Shown piece after piece: positions 55,497 to 64,000 of a stretch of 64,000 bases of DNA. Each line of letters opens with the position of its first letter. Within the stretch, counting starts at the first letter, position 1. The position numbers and the translations under genes were made by a program. The notes beneath the pieces were generated by a model, which saw only the letters and a program-made list of their open reading frames with translations, did not search any database and had not been told where the DNA came from. Source of the DNA: Microbispora hainanensis (GTDB lineage: Bacteria; Actinomycetota; Actinomycetes; Streptosporangiales; Streptosporangiaceae); assembly GCF_006874475.1 (NCBI RefSeq), contig NZ_VIRM01000049.1, positions 1 to 64,000 on the forward strand, read 5' to 3'.

Positions 55497-57572
55497 ATGA
55501 GCACCCTGCGCATCGCCAGGCCGGCCATCGCATTTCTCACGGGCGCAGCGGTGGCCGCCCAGGTCCTCACCGGCGTACCCGCCGCGACCGCCGACACCGC
55601 TCCCTCCGAGACCGCGCCCGTCACCGTCACCGTCAACACCCGCGCGGGCCTGGCCTCCGTGTCCGACACCGCCGTGGGCACCAACCACGCCATCTGGGAC
55701 GGCAACCTCGGCACGAACGAGACCGCCGACCTCCTCAAGGCCGCCGGCGTGAAGATGCTGCGCTACCCGGGCGGGTCGTACGCCGACATCTACCACTGGA
55801 AGACCCACACCGCCCCCGGCGGCTACGTCGCCCCCGGCACCGACTTCGACACCTTCATCAGCGGAGCCAGGCGCACCGGCGCCCAGCCGATCATCATCGC
55901 CAACTACGGCACCGGCACCGCGCAGGAAGCCGCCGACTGGGTCGAGTACGCCAACGTCACCAAGAAGTACGGCGTGAAGTTCTGGGAGATCGGCAACGAG
56001 AACTACGGCAACGGCCACTACGGCGCCGACTGGGAGGCCGACGACCACACCGACAAGAGCCCCGCCGAGTACGCCAGGAACCTCGTGCAGTACTCCGACG
56101 CCATGAAGGCCGTCGACCCCACCATCAAGATCGGCGCAGTGCTCACAACCCCTGCCAACTGGCCCGACGGCATCGTCGCCGAGGGCGACCAGGCCACCTG
56201 GAACGACACCGTCCTGTCGATGGCCGCCTCGAAGATCGACTTCGTCATCCTGCACTGGTATCCGCCGTACAGCAACGCCGCCGACGTCCTCACCAAGACC
56301 GCCCACATCCCCGACATGATCTATCTGGTCCGCAAGCAGATCGCCAAGCACGCCGGCGCCCGCGCCGGTGACATCGGCATCGCCGTGACCGAGATCAACA
56401 GCGGGATCGCGCCGAACACCCAGCCCGGCGCGCTGTTCGCCGCCGACGCCTACGCCGGCCTCCTGGAACAGGGCGTCTTCACCGTCGACTGGTGGAACGT
56501 CCACAACGGCATCGGCACCGTCACCACCGTCGCCGGCCAGACCGACTACGGCGACTTCGGCATGCTGTCCAGCGGCGGATGCTCCGGCGACACCTGCGAA
56601 CCCCCGCTGAACACGCCCTTCGCCCCCTACCACGCGCTCTCTATGATCAGCGCGTTCGCCCGCCCCGGCGACCGGTTCGTCCGCGCCGCCACCGACGAGC
56701 CGCTGGTCGTCGCACACGCCGTACGCCGCGCCGACGGCGACCTCGCCGTCCTGCTGATCAACCGCGACCCGGACGGCGAACACCAGGTGGAGATCGACTA
56801 CGACGGGTTCACCCCCGCCGGCGGAGCGCCCACGGTGCAGACCCTCACCAACGGCGCCACCTCCGTCAGTACCGCCCACACCGGCACCGCCACCACCCAG
56901 ACCCTCCCGCCGTACTCGCTGACCACGCTGGTGCTGCACCCGGCCACCGCCACCACCGGCGCCCCCACGGCCCCCGGGCAGCCTGCCGCGAGCGGCGTCA
57001 CCGACAAGACCGCCACGATCTCCTGGCCCGCCGCCCAGCCCGGCGCGAGCCCCATCGCCAAGTATGAGATCCACCGCCAGAACGGCGCCGTCACCGAACA
57101 GCTCGGCGAGACCTCCGGCACCTCCTTCACGGTCCGCAACCTCGTCCCGGGCACCCGCTACACGGTCAACGTCATCGCCCGCGACACCGCCGGCCGGGTC
57201 TCCTGGGCCTCCCCGCCGCTCACCTTCGCCACCGGCAGCCCCGAAAAGAGCTCCTGCTCGGTACGCCTGACCGACACCAGCGACTGGGGCAACGGGTTCG
57301 TCGCCACCGTGGACGTCACCAACACCGGCACGGCCGCCATCGACGGCTGGACGCTCCACTTCACCTGGCCCACCGCCTGGCAGAGCGTCAGCAGCGGATG
57401 GAGCGCCAACTGGACGCAGACCGGGACCTCGGTGACCGTCACCAACACCCCGGACAACGGCAAGCTCGCCCCCGGCGCGAGCACCTCCATGGGCTTCGTC
57501 GGCGCCTACAGCGGACCCAACGTGCTGCCGACCGCCTTCACCCTGAACGGCACCCTCTGCACCGCACAATGA
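55497..57572 (+). CDS. Secreted arabinofuranosidase-like glycosidase with FN3 and CBM2
   Basis: A 691-residue extracellular enzyme. Residues 1-33 form a signal peptide. Residues 40-475 are a TIM-barrel glycosidase related to alpha-L-arabinofuranosidases, with acid/base Glu168 in FWEIGNENYG and nucleophile Glu299 in VTEINSG, followed by a beta-sandwich (LAVLLINRDPDGEH). A fibronectin type III module is at 485-580 (ISWPAAQPGASPIAKYEIHR; VPGTRYTVNVIARD). A cellulose-binding CBM2 at 590-691 (CSVRLTDTSDWGNGFVATVDV; GWSANW; two bracketing Cys) ends the protein. AAGGGA precedes ATG 55497. It probably degrades plant cell-wall polysaccharide. Confidence 0.88.
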   Translation: MSTLRIARPAIAFLTGAAVAAQVLTGVPAATADTAPSETAPVTVTVNTRAGLASVSDTAVGTNHAIWDGNLGTNETADLLKAAGVKMLRYPGGSYADIYHWKTHTAPGGYVAPGTDFDTFISGARRTGAQPIIIANYGTGTAQEAADWVEYANVTKKYGVKFWEIGNENYGNGHYGADWEADDHTDKSPAEYARNLVQYSDAMKAVDPTIKIGAVLTTPANWPDGIVAEGDQATWNDTVLSMAASKIDFVILHWYPPYSNAADVLTKTAHIPDMIYLVRKQIAKHAGARAGDIGIAVTEINSGIAPNTQPGALFAADAYAGLLEQGVFTVDWWNVHNGIGTVTTVAGQTDYGDFGMLSSGGCSGDTCEPPLNTPFAPYHALSMISAFARPGDRFVRAATDEPLVVAHAVRRADGDLAVLLINRDPDGEHQVEIDYDGFTPAGGAPTVQTLTNGATSVSTAHTGTATTQTLPPYSLTTLVLHPATATTGAPTAPGQPAASGVTDKTATISWPAAQPGASPIAKYEIHRQNGAVTEQLGETSGTSFTVRNLVPGTRYTVNVIARDTAGRVSWASPPLTFATGSPEKSSCSVRLTDTSDWGNGFVATVDVTNTGTAAIDGWTLHFTWPTAWQSVSSGWSANWTQTGTSVTVTNTPDNGKLAPGASTSMGFVGAYSGPNVLPTAFTLNGTLCTAQ

Positions 57573-57594
57573 GCCGCATGCCATGATCGCGGAT

Positions 57595-57625
57595 TTGACT
57601 TAGAGCGCGCTCCAACTCCCAGACT
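57595..57625 (+). promoter_or_regulatory. MerR promoter with 19-bp spacer and palindrome
   Basis: TTGACT (57595-57600) and CAGACT (57620-57625) are 19 bases apart, enclosing the perfect dyad GAGCGCGCTC (57603-57612). The -10 is seven bases before the MerR ATG, so the transcript is probably leaderless. Confidence 0.65.
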
Positions 57626-57632
57626 GGTCCCC

Positions 57633-58006
57633 ATGGACGAGGGCATGACCATCGCGCAGGTAGCGCAGCGTACCGGCCTCACCGCTCACACGCTGCGCTA
57701 CTACGAGCGCACCGGACTCATGCTGGAGCCGCCGCCACGCGGCGGCAACGGCCACCGGCGCTACACCGAGCGGGACGCCGACTGGATCGCACTGCTCACC
57801 CGCCTGCGGGCGAGCGGCATGCCGATCGCCGCCATGCGCCGGTACGCCGAACTCGCCCGCAGGGGCAGGGACAGCTACGTGGCCCGCAAGGAGCTGCTCG
57901 AGGCCCATCGGGCCGACGTGATCGCCAAGATCGAGCAGCTCCGAAGCGATCTCGAGATCGCCGACTACAAGATCGATCTCTACAGCCGCAGAATCAGGGG
58001 AGAAGA

Positions 58007-58010
<4 letters not shown>
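57633..58010 (+). CDS. MerR-family transcriptional regulator
   Basis: A 125-residue short MerR protein: MTIAQVAQRTGLTAHTLRYYERTGLMLEPPPRGGNGHRRYTERDADWIALLTRLRASGMPIAAMRRYAELARRG is the HTH and wing, followed by a single coiled coil and no effector domain. Its stop overlaps the ATG of the aldo-keto reductase (ATGA). It probably activates this operon through the long-spacer promoter upstream. MerR-AKR pairs of this type usually respond to aldehydes or electrophiles. Confidence 0.9.
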
Positions 58011-58987
<977 letters not shown>

Positions 58988-58998
58988 CCTGCCATCGG

Positions 58999-59025
58999 AA
59001 CCCGGCACGGACCTCGTGCCGGGTT
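58999..59025 (+). terminator. Rho-independent terminator
   Basis: AACCCGGCACG and its exact complement at 59015-59025 flank a five-base loop. The right arm runs into a short T stretch, 12 bases after the aldo-keto reductase frame ends. Confidence 0.85.
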
Positions 59026-59099
59026 TCCCCGCTTTTGCGGGTTCGCATTTTGAAGTTGATCTTGGTCTTCCAACCGACCGGGCGCCTTTACAAAGTAGA

Positions 59100-59933
59100 T
59101 CAGGATTGATTGTCGGCGGCCTGCACCGCGGCGGCGAGCGGTTCGAGCCCCGCGATCAGCTCGTCGAGCTCGTCCCCACTCAGCACCTCGTACGCCGGGG
59201 CCGCCAGCTCGTCGGTGAGGGCCTCGATCCGCCGCCTGGTCTCGCGGCCGGCGTCGGTGAACCCGCCGGCGGCGTCCACGAGGCCGCGGTCGCGGAGCCC
59301 GTCGACGACGGCGGCCAGCTGCGCTTTGGGCAGGTGGTGGATCCGGCCGAAGTCCTCCGCCATCATGCCGAGGGACAGCGCCATCAGGACATGGGCCTCG
59401 GTGCCACCGATTCCGTGGGCGACGAGGGCGGCGTTGTGGCCGTCCCCGCGGTGTTCCCGCAGCAGCGTCGCCGCGTGCCACAGCCTGGCCACCGGCTCCT
59501 CGGGCACGTCGAGCGCCCGGAGCCCGGCGTACAGCGGCCGGCCCTCGGCCGGCGCGCCGACCGCCGCCCGGGTGGCGAGGTCGGCGATCCGCACCAGGCC
59601 GGGAAAGCCGGCCCACTCCCCCAGCACCTGCCGCAGCGCGGTGGCGCTGGCCTGCTCGCGTACGGCGATCGCCTCCTCCGGGGTGATCTTCCCCCACACC
59701 CAGGGGATGTGGCGCGCCGCCTCTCCCTCGGCGAAGTTGTAGAAGACCGCGTGCACCACCTCGGCCGGCGCCGTCCCCAGCGGCGCCGCCCGGCCCGCGA
59801 AATACCCGTCCCAGTAGTTGCGCATGCCGAGGGCCAGGAACGCCTCGTTCACCACCTCGGAGAAGGTGACGGTAGCGATCGGCTCGACGAGCTCGAACAT
59901 GCGGTGGACCTTGGCCGGCGGGTGAGACAGCAT
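59100..59933 (-). CDS. SCO6745/SalK-like helix-turn-helix family protein
   Basis: A 277-residue, mostly helical protein of the actinobacterial SCO6745 group: FELVEPIATVTFSEVVNEAFLALGMRNYWDGYFAGRAAPLGTAPAEVVHAVFYNFAEGEAARHIPWVW near the N-terminus, HHLPKAQLAAVVDGLRDRGLVDAAGGFTDAGRETRRRIEALTDELA resembling a winged helix in the C-terminal half. SalK was linked to salicylate metabolism, but no activity is firmly assigned. The start is tentative; ATG 11 codons later is possible. Confidence 0.75.
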   Translation of the reverse strand: MLSHPPAKVHRMFELVEPIATVTFSEVVNEAFLALGMRNYWDGYFAGRAAPLGTAPAEVVHAVFYNFAEGEAARHIPWVWGKITPEEAIAVREQASATALRQVLGEWAGFPGLVRIADLATRAAVGAPAEGRPLYAGLRALDVPEEPVARLWHAATLLREHRGDGHNAALVAHGIGGTEAHVLMALSLGMMAEDFGRIHHLPKAQLAAVVDGLRDRGLVDAAGGFTDAGRETRRRIEALTDELAAPAYEVLSGDELDELIAGLEPLAAAVQAADNQS

Positions 59934-60229
59934 CGGTCGGCATCTCCCTTGGTCGTGGCAGCACCCTCGTGGGTGACCGCTCACCCAAGCTACGAACGGC
60001 GCGGCCCGGATCCGACACCTCCGGCCGAAAACTCGGGGCATGACGTGAATCCGAACGAATAGTCACGCCTCTGAACCAAGCTCGGCCGACCTTTCCGCGT
60101 CGCACTTCCACCATCCGGCGGCGAGCAGGCGAGCCACGTTGCCGAGTTCCGGGCGCTGCAGGTGCCGCTGTCAACAACCAGGTCCCACCTAGCGGCTGTG
60201 AGGTCGCCGCCACATATTGGCGGCTGCCG

Positions 60230-60919
60230 TCATGACGCGGAGGCCGGAGCCGCGGATCGGGTTTGCGGGTGCGGCCGGCGGAACAGATGATGGAGCCGGC
60301 GCAGGGCTTGCCGGTTGCCGGAGGCGGAGGCCGCGCCGCTGCTGATGGCTTCATCGAGGGTCGACCTGCTGGCGGCGAGGTCGCGGAAAGTCTCCGTGCT
60401 GGTTGTGATGATCACGTCAGGGTGTTGGGCCGGGCCGTGCACGGTTTCGATCGTGCCGTCGTCGATGCGGACGTGGAAGACTTCCTCCTCCACTCGGAAC
60501 TCATACAGTGCCCGCAGGCCGGTGGCGGCCTCGGCGTCGAAGCATGCCTTCAGACCGAGCACCGCCCACCCGGGATGGAAGGCCTCTTGCTCGCGGGGTT
60601 CGTCCATGGCCCAGGTCAGCCCCCACCGGGCCAGGGCCATCACCACCGGTTCGAGGTCCGCCCCGGCTGGGGTGAGGGCGTAGGCGGGGGTTCGGGCCGG
60701 CGGGGGGAGGGTGACCTTGTGTGCCAGTCCTTCGCGTTCCAAGTGTTTCATCCGTGCCGCCAGCAGGCCGGTGCCCAGGCCGCGCAGGCTGTGTTGCAGG
60801 TCACTGAAGCGTTTGGGGCCGGTCAGCAGTTCACGGATCAGCAGCAGCGTCCACCGTTCGCCTACGAGGTCGAGGGTGCGCGCGGTCGCGCAGTACTGGT
60901 TGTAGTTCCGCTGTTCCAC
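60230..60919 (-). CDS. HxlR-family regulator with SCP2-like C-terminal domain
   Basis: A 229-residue regulator. The HxlR winged helix is at residues 5-105: YNQYCATARTLDLVGERWTLLLIRELLTGPKRFSDLQHSLRGLGTGLLAARMKHLEREGLAHK, with Cys10 in the position that is redox- or aldehyde-reactive in some HxlR members. The last 110 residues form an SCP2 sterol-carrier-like domain (YEFRVEEEVFHVRIDDGTIETVHGPAQHPDVIITTSTETFRDL), a ligand pocket. GTG start nine bases after the hydrolase stop. It is the last gene of a three-gene operon. Confidence 0.87.
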   Translation of the reverse strand: MEQRNYNQYCATARTLDLVGERWTLLLIRELLTGPKRFSDLQHSLRGLGTGLLAARMKHLEREGLAHKVTLPPPARTPAYALTPAGADLEPVVMALARWGLTWAMDEPREQEAFHPGWAVLGLKACFDAEAATGLRALYEFRVEEEVFHVRIDDGTIETVHGPAQHPDVIITTSTETFRDLAASRSTLDEAISSGAASASGNRQALRRLHHLFRRPHPQTRSAAPASAS

Positions 60920-60928
60920 TTCTTCATT

Positions 60929-61630
60929 CTATTCCTCAAGCTTCTTGTTATTGAACTGAACTGCGTCCAGGAGCAGCTGGGCCAGCGCTTGCGGGTGGGT
61001 GAGCATCACGTTGTGCGGGCCGTTCATAGCGATGGTCGGGTACCCGATCGCCGCGGCGAGCCGGTCGAAGGGGTAGGGCTGCGGCCGGCAGCAGATGGCG
61101 GTGCCGGGGATTTGGTCGACGGCTCCGCTCAGCCGGGTCGCTTCGGTGAACGTGCGCAGGGGTTGTGGCCGCAGACGGGGGGCGAGCCAGCGTGTGTCGT
61201 CGGGGTCGGTGATGCCGTAGCTCGCCGGGGGTGGGGCGGGGATGTGGCAGCCGTCGGTGGTGGCGTGGGCGGCGGCGCGGATCGCGTTGACGAAGGCTTG
61301 GGGCACCAGGCTGAACATGCTCGCGCCGTCGCCACCGGCCCAGCCGTCGATCAGGATGACGTGGTTCACCAGGTCGGGTTGCAGGTCGGCGGCTTGGCGG
61401 ACGATCAGGCCGGCGTAGCTGTGCCCGACCAGCACCACGTCCTCACCGGCTGTTGCGGCGATGTCCAGACAGGTGAGGACCTCATCGACGTGGGTGTCCA
61501 GGCCGGCGTCGCCTTCCAGGGTGAGGGCGGGGGTCAGGGTGCGCATCCCGGCGTTGTGCAGGAACGGGGTGAGGCGCTCCGAGGCCCAGGGGCCGTGCCA
61601 GGCGCCGTGCACGAGAATGAAGGTGGTCAT
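60929..61630 (-). CDS. Alpha/beta hydrolase
   Basis: A 233-residue serine hydrolase of the salicylate-esterase/hydroxynitrile-lyase-like group. It has FILVHGAWHGPWASERLTPFLHNAGMRTLTPALTLEG at the N-terminus, nucleophile Ser in GHSYAG, the acid in the region after strand 6, and His in NGPHNVMLTHPQAL. GAGGAA precedes ATG 61630, giving an 11-nt gap after the LLM gene. It is predicted to hydrolyse a small ester or lactone. Middle gene between the LLM and HxlR genes. Confidence 0.85.
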   Translation of the reverse strand: MTTFILVHGAWHGPWASERLTPFLHNAGMRTLTPALTLEGDAGLDTHVDEVLTCLDIAATAGEDVVLVGHSYAGLIVRQAADLQPDLVNHVILIDGWAGGDGASMFSLVPQAFVNAIRAAAHATTDGCHIPAPPPASYGITDPDDTRWLAPRLRPQPLRTFTEATRLSGAVDQIPGTAICCRPQPYPFDRLAAAIGYPTIAMNGPHNVMLTHPQALAQLLLDAVQFNNKKLEE

Positions 61631-61641
61631 GCTGTTCCTCA

Positions 61642-62571
61642 TCAGTGAAGCAGGGGCAGAACGTGACCGGCGAAGTTCTCCAGGGCCGCGTGGTGGTCGT
61701 CGGCGGCCAAGCGGATGACCACATGGCGAGCACCGGCCTCGGCGTAGGAGGCGAGCCATTCCGCAGCTCCGCGAGCCGTACCGGCGAACATGGCCTGGAC
61801 GGCCTCGACAGCCTCCAGCGGTGCGTTGTAATAGCGCTCGATGCTCACGCGCAGGCGCTGGCGTGCCCGCTCGGGGTCCTCATCCAGGCACAGCGTCGCG
61901 TACAGGGCGGCAGTGACCGCCCGGGCCGCGCTCTGCTGGATAGCCGCCCGCTCCCAGGCGTAGGTCCGCGCCTGGGGCGGGTAGGACAGCCAGCCGTCGG
62001 CCAGGCGGGCCACGCGCCGCAGCGCCGCCTCGCCGCCTCCGGCCAGCCAGATCGGCGGGCCTGCTGGACTAACGGGCACGGGAGCCGGCCTCACACCGTG
62101 GAAGTCGAAGTGCCGGCCGGCGAAGGAGACCTCCCGGCCGGTCCACAGCTGACGCATCGCCTCGATCGATTCCTCAAGGCGGCTGATGCGGCGCGCAAAG
62201 GAGACGCCGATCGCGGTGAACTGAGCTTCGGTGCCCCGGTTGGGAAATCCGCCGCCCATGCCGACGATCAGTCGCCCGTCGGCGAGCCTGTCCAGGGTGG
62301 CGAGCTGGTGCGCCAGCAGGATCGGATGACGGAGCGCGGGCAGCAGTACGGCAGTGCCGAGCGTGATGCGGCGGGTGGCGACAGCTACGGCCGACAGCAG
62401 GAGCAAGGGGTCGGCGCGGGGCCTGGTGAGGGGGCTGTCGCCGGCCCACACCGAGTCGAAACCGAGCGCTTCGGCACGTCGCGCCTGTTCGACCAGCTGC
62501 TCCAGGTCGTGATCGCCGCGTACGGCTTGATCGCGCGTTGGCAACAGGTAGCCAACCTTCAATGAGGCCAT
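61642..62571 (-). CDS. LLM-class flavin/F420-dependent oxidoreductase
   Basis: A 309-residue luciferase-like TIM barrel: LKVGYLLPTRDQAVRGDHDLEQLVEQARRAEALGFDSVWAGDSPLTRPRADPLLLLSAVAVATRRITLGTAVLLPALRHPILLAHQLATLDRLADGRLIVGMGGGF, then PPIWLAGGGEAALRRVARLADGWL. The cofactor may be FMN or F420; an actinomycete host makes F420 likely. AGAGGGA lies seven bases before the ATG. First gene of the operon with a hydrolase and an HxlR regulator. Divergent from ohr. Confidence 0.9.
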   Translation of the reverse strand: MASLKVGYLLPTRDQAVRGDHDLEQLVEQARRAEALGFDSVWAGDSPLTRPRADPLLLLSAVAVATRRITLGTAVLLPALRHPILLAHQLATLDRLADGRLIVGMGGGFPNRGTEAQFTAIGVSFARRISRLEESIEAMRQLWTGREVSFAGRHFDFHGVRPAPVPVSPAGPPIWLAGGGEAALRRVARLADGWLSYPPQARTYAWERAAIQQSAARAVTAALYATLCLDEDPERARQRLRVSIERYYNAPLEAVEAVQAMFAGTARGAAEWLASYAEAGARHVVIRLAADDHHAALENFAGHVLPLLH

Positions 62572-62611
62572 GTGATCCCTCTCGTCGCCATGGGATTCTC
62601 GATCTTAACCG

Positions 62612-62639
62612 TTGACTTCCTATTATTGAAGTCTATGAT
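62612..62639 (+). promoter_or_regulatory. Promoter of ohr with embedded dyad
   Basis: TTGACT (62612-62617), a 16-base spacer and TATGAT (62634-62639) form a near-consensus promoter. GACTTC/GAAGTC arms (62614-62633) fill the spacer, suiting repression by a thiol-sensing regulator. Confidence 0.65.
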
Positions 62640-62675
62640 TCTTTTTCAAGTAGCACACCTGCTAAGGAGATCATC

Positions 62676-63110
62676 ATGACGAACGCGCTCTACACCGCCC
62701 AGGCCCACGTCGCCGGAGGCCGGGCCGACGGCCACGGACGCACTGCCGACGGCAGGCTGGAGGTAGACCTCAGGCAGCCCAAGGAGCTGGGCGGGGACGG
62801 CGAAGGGGTCAACCCCGAGCAACTGTTCGCCATCGGCTACGCCGCCTGCTTCGCCACCTCACTTGCCCTGGTGGGCCAGCGCAAGCACCTGCGCGCCGAC
62901 AACTCGGCAATCGACTCGAAGGTCATGCTCATCCCCGCCGGCAACGGTGGCTTCAAGCTGGGCGTCGAACTGGAGATCAGCCTGCCGTCCATCGCCGACC
63001 TCACCCAGGCCACCGACCTGGTCCGGGTGGCGCACCAGGTGTGCCCCTACTCCAACGCCACCCGCGGCAACATCGAAGTTGCGCTGGTCGTCAACGGCAC
63101 GCAGCTGTGA
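62676..63110 (+). CDS. ohr: Organic hydroperoxide resistance protein (Ohr/OsmC)
   Basis: A 144-residue thiol peroxidase that reduces organic hydroperoxides using two catalytic cysteines. They appear as Cys in GYAACFATSL and Cys in VCPYSNATRGN, the defining Ohr motifs; the Arg of the N-terminal RADGHGRTADGRLEVDL region and Glu in PEQLFAIGYAACF are also present. AAGGAGATCATC before the ATG is a strong RBS. No OhrR gene is adjacent; the divergent HxlR operon is the likely regulatory neighbour. Followed by a hairpin terminator. Confidence 0.93.
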   Translation: MTNALYTAQAHVAGGRADGHGRTADGRLEVDLRQPKELGGDGEGVNPEQLFAIGYAACFATSLALVGQRKHLRADNSAIDSKVMLIPAGNGGFKLGVELEISLPSIADLTQATDLVRVAHQVCPYSNATRGNIEVALVVNGTQL

Positions 63111-63119
63111 CACCGCCGC

Positions 63120-63156
63120 GTGCCGGACACCCTCACGAGATAAGGGTGCCCGGCAC
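63120..63156 (+). terminator. Hairpin terminator after ohr
   Basis: GTGCCGGACACCCT (63120-63133) pairs with 63143-63156 with a single mismatch around a nine-base loop, ten bases after the ohr stop. Confidence 0.75.
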
Positions 63157-63310
63157 GGGGCATACACCCGCAGGGAGGCCTGCGGACTCACTCAGTAGCC
63201 CCTCCACCATGATGGCCACGCGCACAGTGCCGGCCTCACCAAATTGGTCCTCTATTCGCCCCCGAGATCGGACCTCGTCGAGGGTACCGATTCCTGCCAG
63301 GCTGAGGGGC

Positions 63311-64000
63311 ATGACGACGACGGCAACGCGCTTCGACGGCCAGGTGCTCACCCCTGGCGACACCGGCTACGACACCGCCCGCACCATCTGGAACGCCATG
63401 ATCGACCGGCGTCCGCGAATGATCGTCCGCGCGGCGAGCGTCGCCGACGTGGTCACCGCCGTACGGCTGGCCCGCGCGCAGAACCTCGAGATCGGGGTGC
63501 GCTGCGGCGGCCACAACGCCGCAGGCTTCGCCGTGCCCGACGGCGGTCTCATGATCGACCTCACGCCCATGTGCGGCGTGCGGGTCGACCCGGCCCGTCG
63601 CCGGGCACGGGTGCAGGGCGGCGCGCTGCTCGGTGCGCTGGACCGGGCGTCCCAGGCGTACGGCCTGGCCACCACCGCCGGCAACGTCTCACACACCGGA
63701 GTCGGCGGGCTCACGCTCGGCGGCGGCATGGGCTGGCTGGCCCGCCAGTATGGCCTGGCCTGCGACAACGTCGCCTCCTACACGATGGTCACCGCCGAAG
63801 GCGATGTCGTCACCGCGAGCCGCACCGAGAACCCCGACCTGTTCTGGGGCCTGCGCGGCGGTGGCGGCAACTTCGGCATCGTCACCGAGTTCGAGTTCCG
63901 CTTGCACCACACCGGCACGCGGACGCTGGCCGCCGAGTTCGACTTCCGCGCCGAGGACGCCGTCCCGGTCATCGAGCGCTGGCGCGACCTGAACGCCGTC
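63311..64000 (+). CDS. FAD-linked oxidoreductase (BBE type), 3' end beyond window
   Basis: The frame is open from ATG 63311 through the last base (230 codons), so the C-terminal half is missing here. It reads as the FAD-binding domain of a berberine-bridge-type oxidase: MIVRAASVADVVTAVRLARAQ, the attachment segment VRCGGHNAAGFAVPDGGLMIDL with the covalent-FAD His, and TAGNVSHTGVGGLTLGGGMGWLARQYGLACDNV, FWGLRGGGGNFGIVTEFEF. The Cys of bicovalent enzymes is absent. GAGGGG upstream supports the start. It is related to, but distinct from, the oxidoreductase at 13.1 kb. Confidence 0.9.
   Translation, partial: MTTTATRFDGQVLTPGDTGYDTARTIWNAMIDRRPRMIVRAASVADVVTAVRLARAQNLEIGVRCGGHNAAGFAVPDGGLMIDLTPMCGVRVDPARRRARVQGGALLGALDRASQAYGLATTAGNVSHTGVGGLTLGGGMGWLARQYGLACDNVASYTMVTAEGDVVTASRTENPDLFWGLRGGGGNFGIVTEFEFRLHHTGTRTLAAEFDFRAEDAVPVIERWRDLNAV

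Noticed and set aside
55443-57584. A 713-codon minus-strand frame over the glycosidase
   Set aside because: Gly/Val/Asp-rich antisense translation of a gene with clear catalytic, FN3 and CBM2 motifs.

Overview
The window is very GC-rich, uses many GTG starts, and has long antisense shadow frames. Its gene families (ECF41 and ECF42 sigma factors, F420-type reductase and LLM folds, MmyB-type XRE and WYL regulators, mycelial-type ABC-2 transporters) point to the chromosome of a filamentous actinomycete. It is probably Streptosporangiales- or Streptomyces-like; the exact genus is inference. There are no rRNA or tRNA genes, CRISPR arrays, insertion sequences or phage modules. One housekeeping gene is clear (purB). 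The rest is an accessory region of small detoxification or redox enzymes, each next to its own regulator.

Layout. 1-6.4 kb: a GNAT fragment, a glyoxalase-fold protein, an SDR with a divergent XRE regulator, and two WYL regulators divergent from AhpD-like/YdeI-like and glyoxalase-like genes. 6.35-7.5 kb: a winged-helix AlkZ-type gene broken by a perfect 25-bp tandem duplication. 7.5-10 kb: a three-gene drug-type ABC exporter. 10-14.5 kb: universal stress protein, HATPase anti-sigma-like protein, DUF3224, diacylglycerol-kinase-like enzyme, FAD oxidoreductase. 14.5-19.6 kb: an ECF41 (SigJ-type) sigma factor divergent from the FAD oxidoreductase, then a five-gene ECF sigma / zinc-finger membrane anti-sigma / ABC transporter operon ending in a 17-bp hairpin. 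19.6-31.8 kb: glyoxalase-like gene with a WYL-type operator, a 5'-truncated HIT gene, hydrolases including a Ddn-esterase fusion, a MarR/esterase divergon, an MFS/LysR divergon, an ABM-globin fusion, kinases and an ArsR gene. 31.8-47.6 kb: DUF2218-O-methyltransferase fusion, NmrA/XRE/metallo-hydrolase cluster, L7/L12-like membrane protein, lone tyrosine recombinase, MerR/GyrI pair, DGPF/ECF42 pair, TipA-like MerR, ArsR/SRPBCC pair, HAD hydrolase, GNAT, purB, MFS/ArsR pair. 47.7-64 kb: RND pump divergent from MarR, SDR, MarR/SnoaL divergon, lipoprotein, secreted arabinofuranosidase-like glycosidase, MerR with an aldo-keto reductase interrupted by an amber codon, a SalK-like HTH protein, an HxlR/hydrolase/LLM operon divergent from ohr, and an FAD oxidoreductase running off the right edge.

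How it works together: eighteen regulators (three ECF sigma factors and fifteen one-component factors) sit beside the enzymes or pumps they probably control, and several have visible dyad operators. Several starts lie 6-8 nt after a TANNNT hexamer, which suggests leaderless mRNAs. Most notable are the ECF-anti-sigma-ABC operon, two unusual domain fusions (Ddn-esterase, DUF2218-O-methyltransferase), an operator-like motif shared by two distant glyoxalase-fold genes, and two freshly broken genes.
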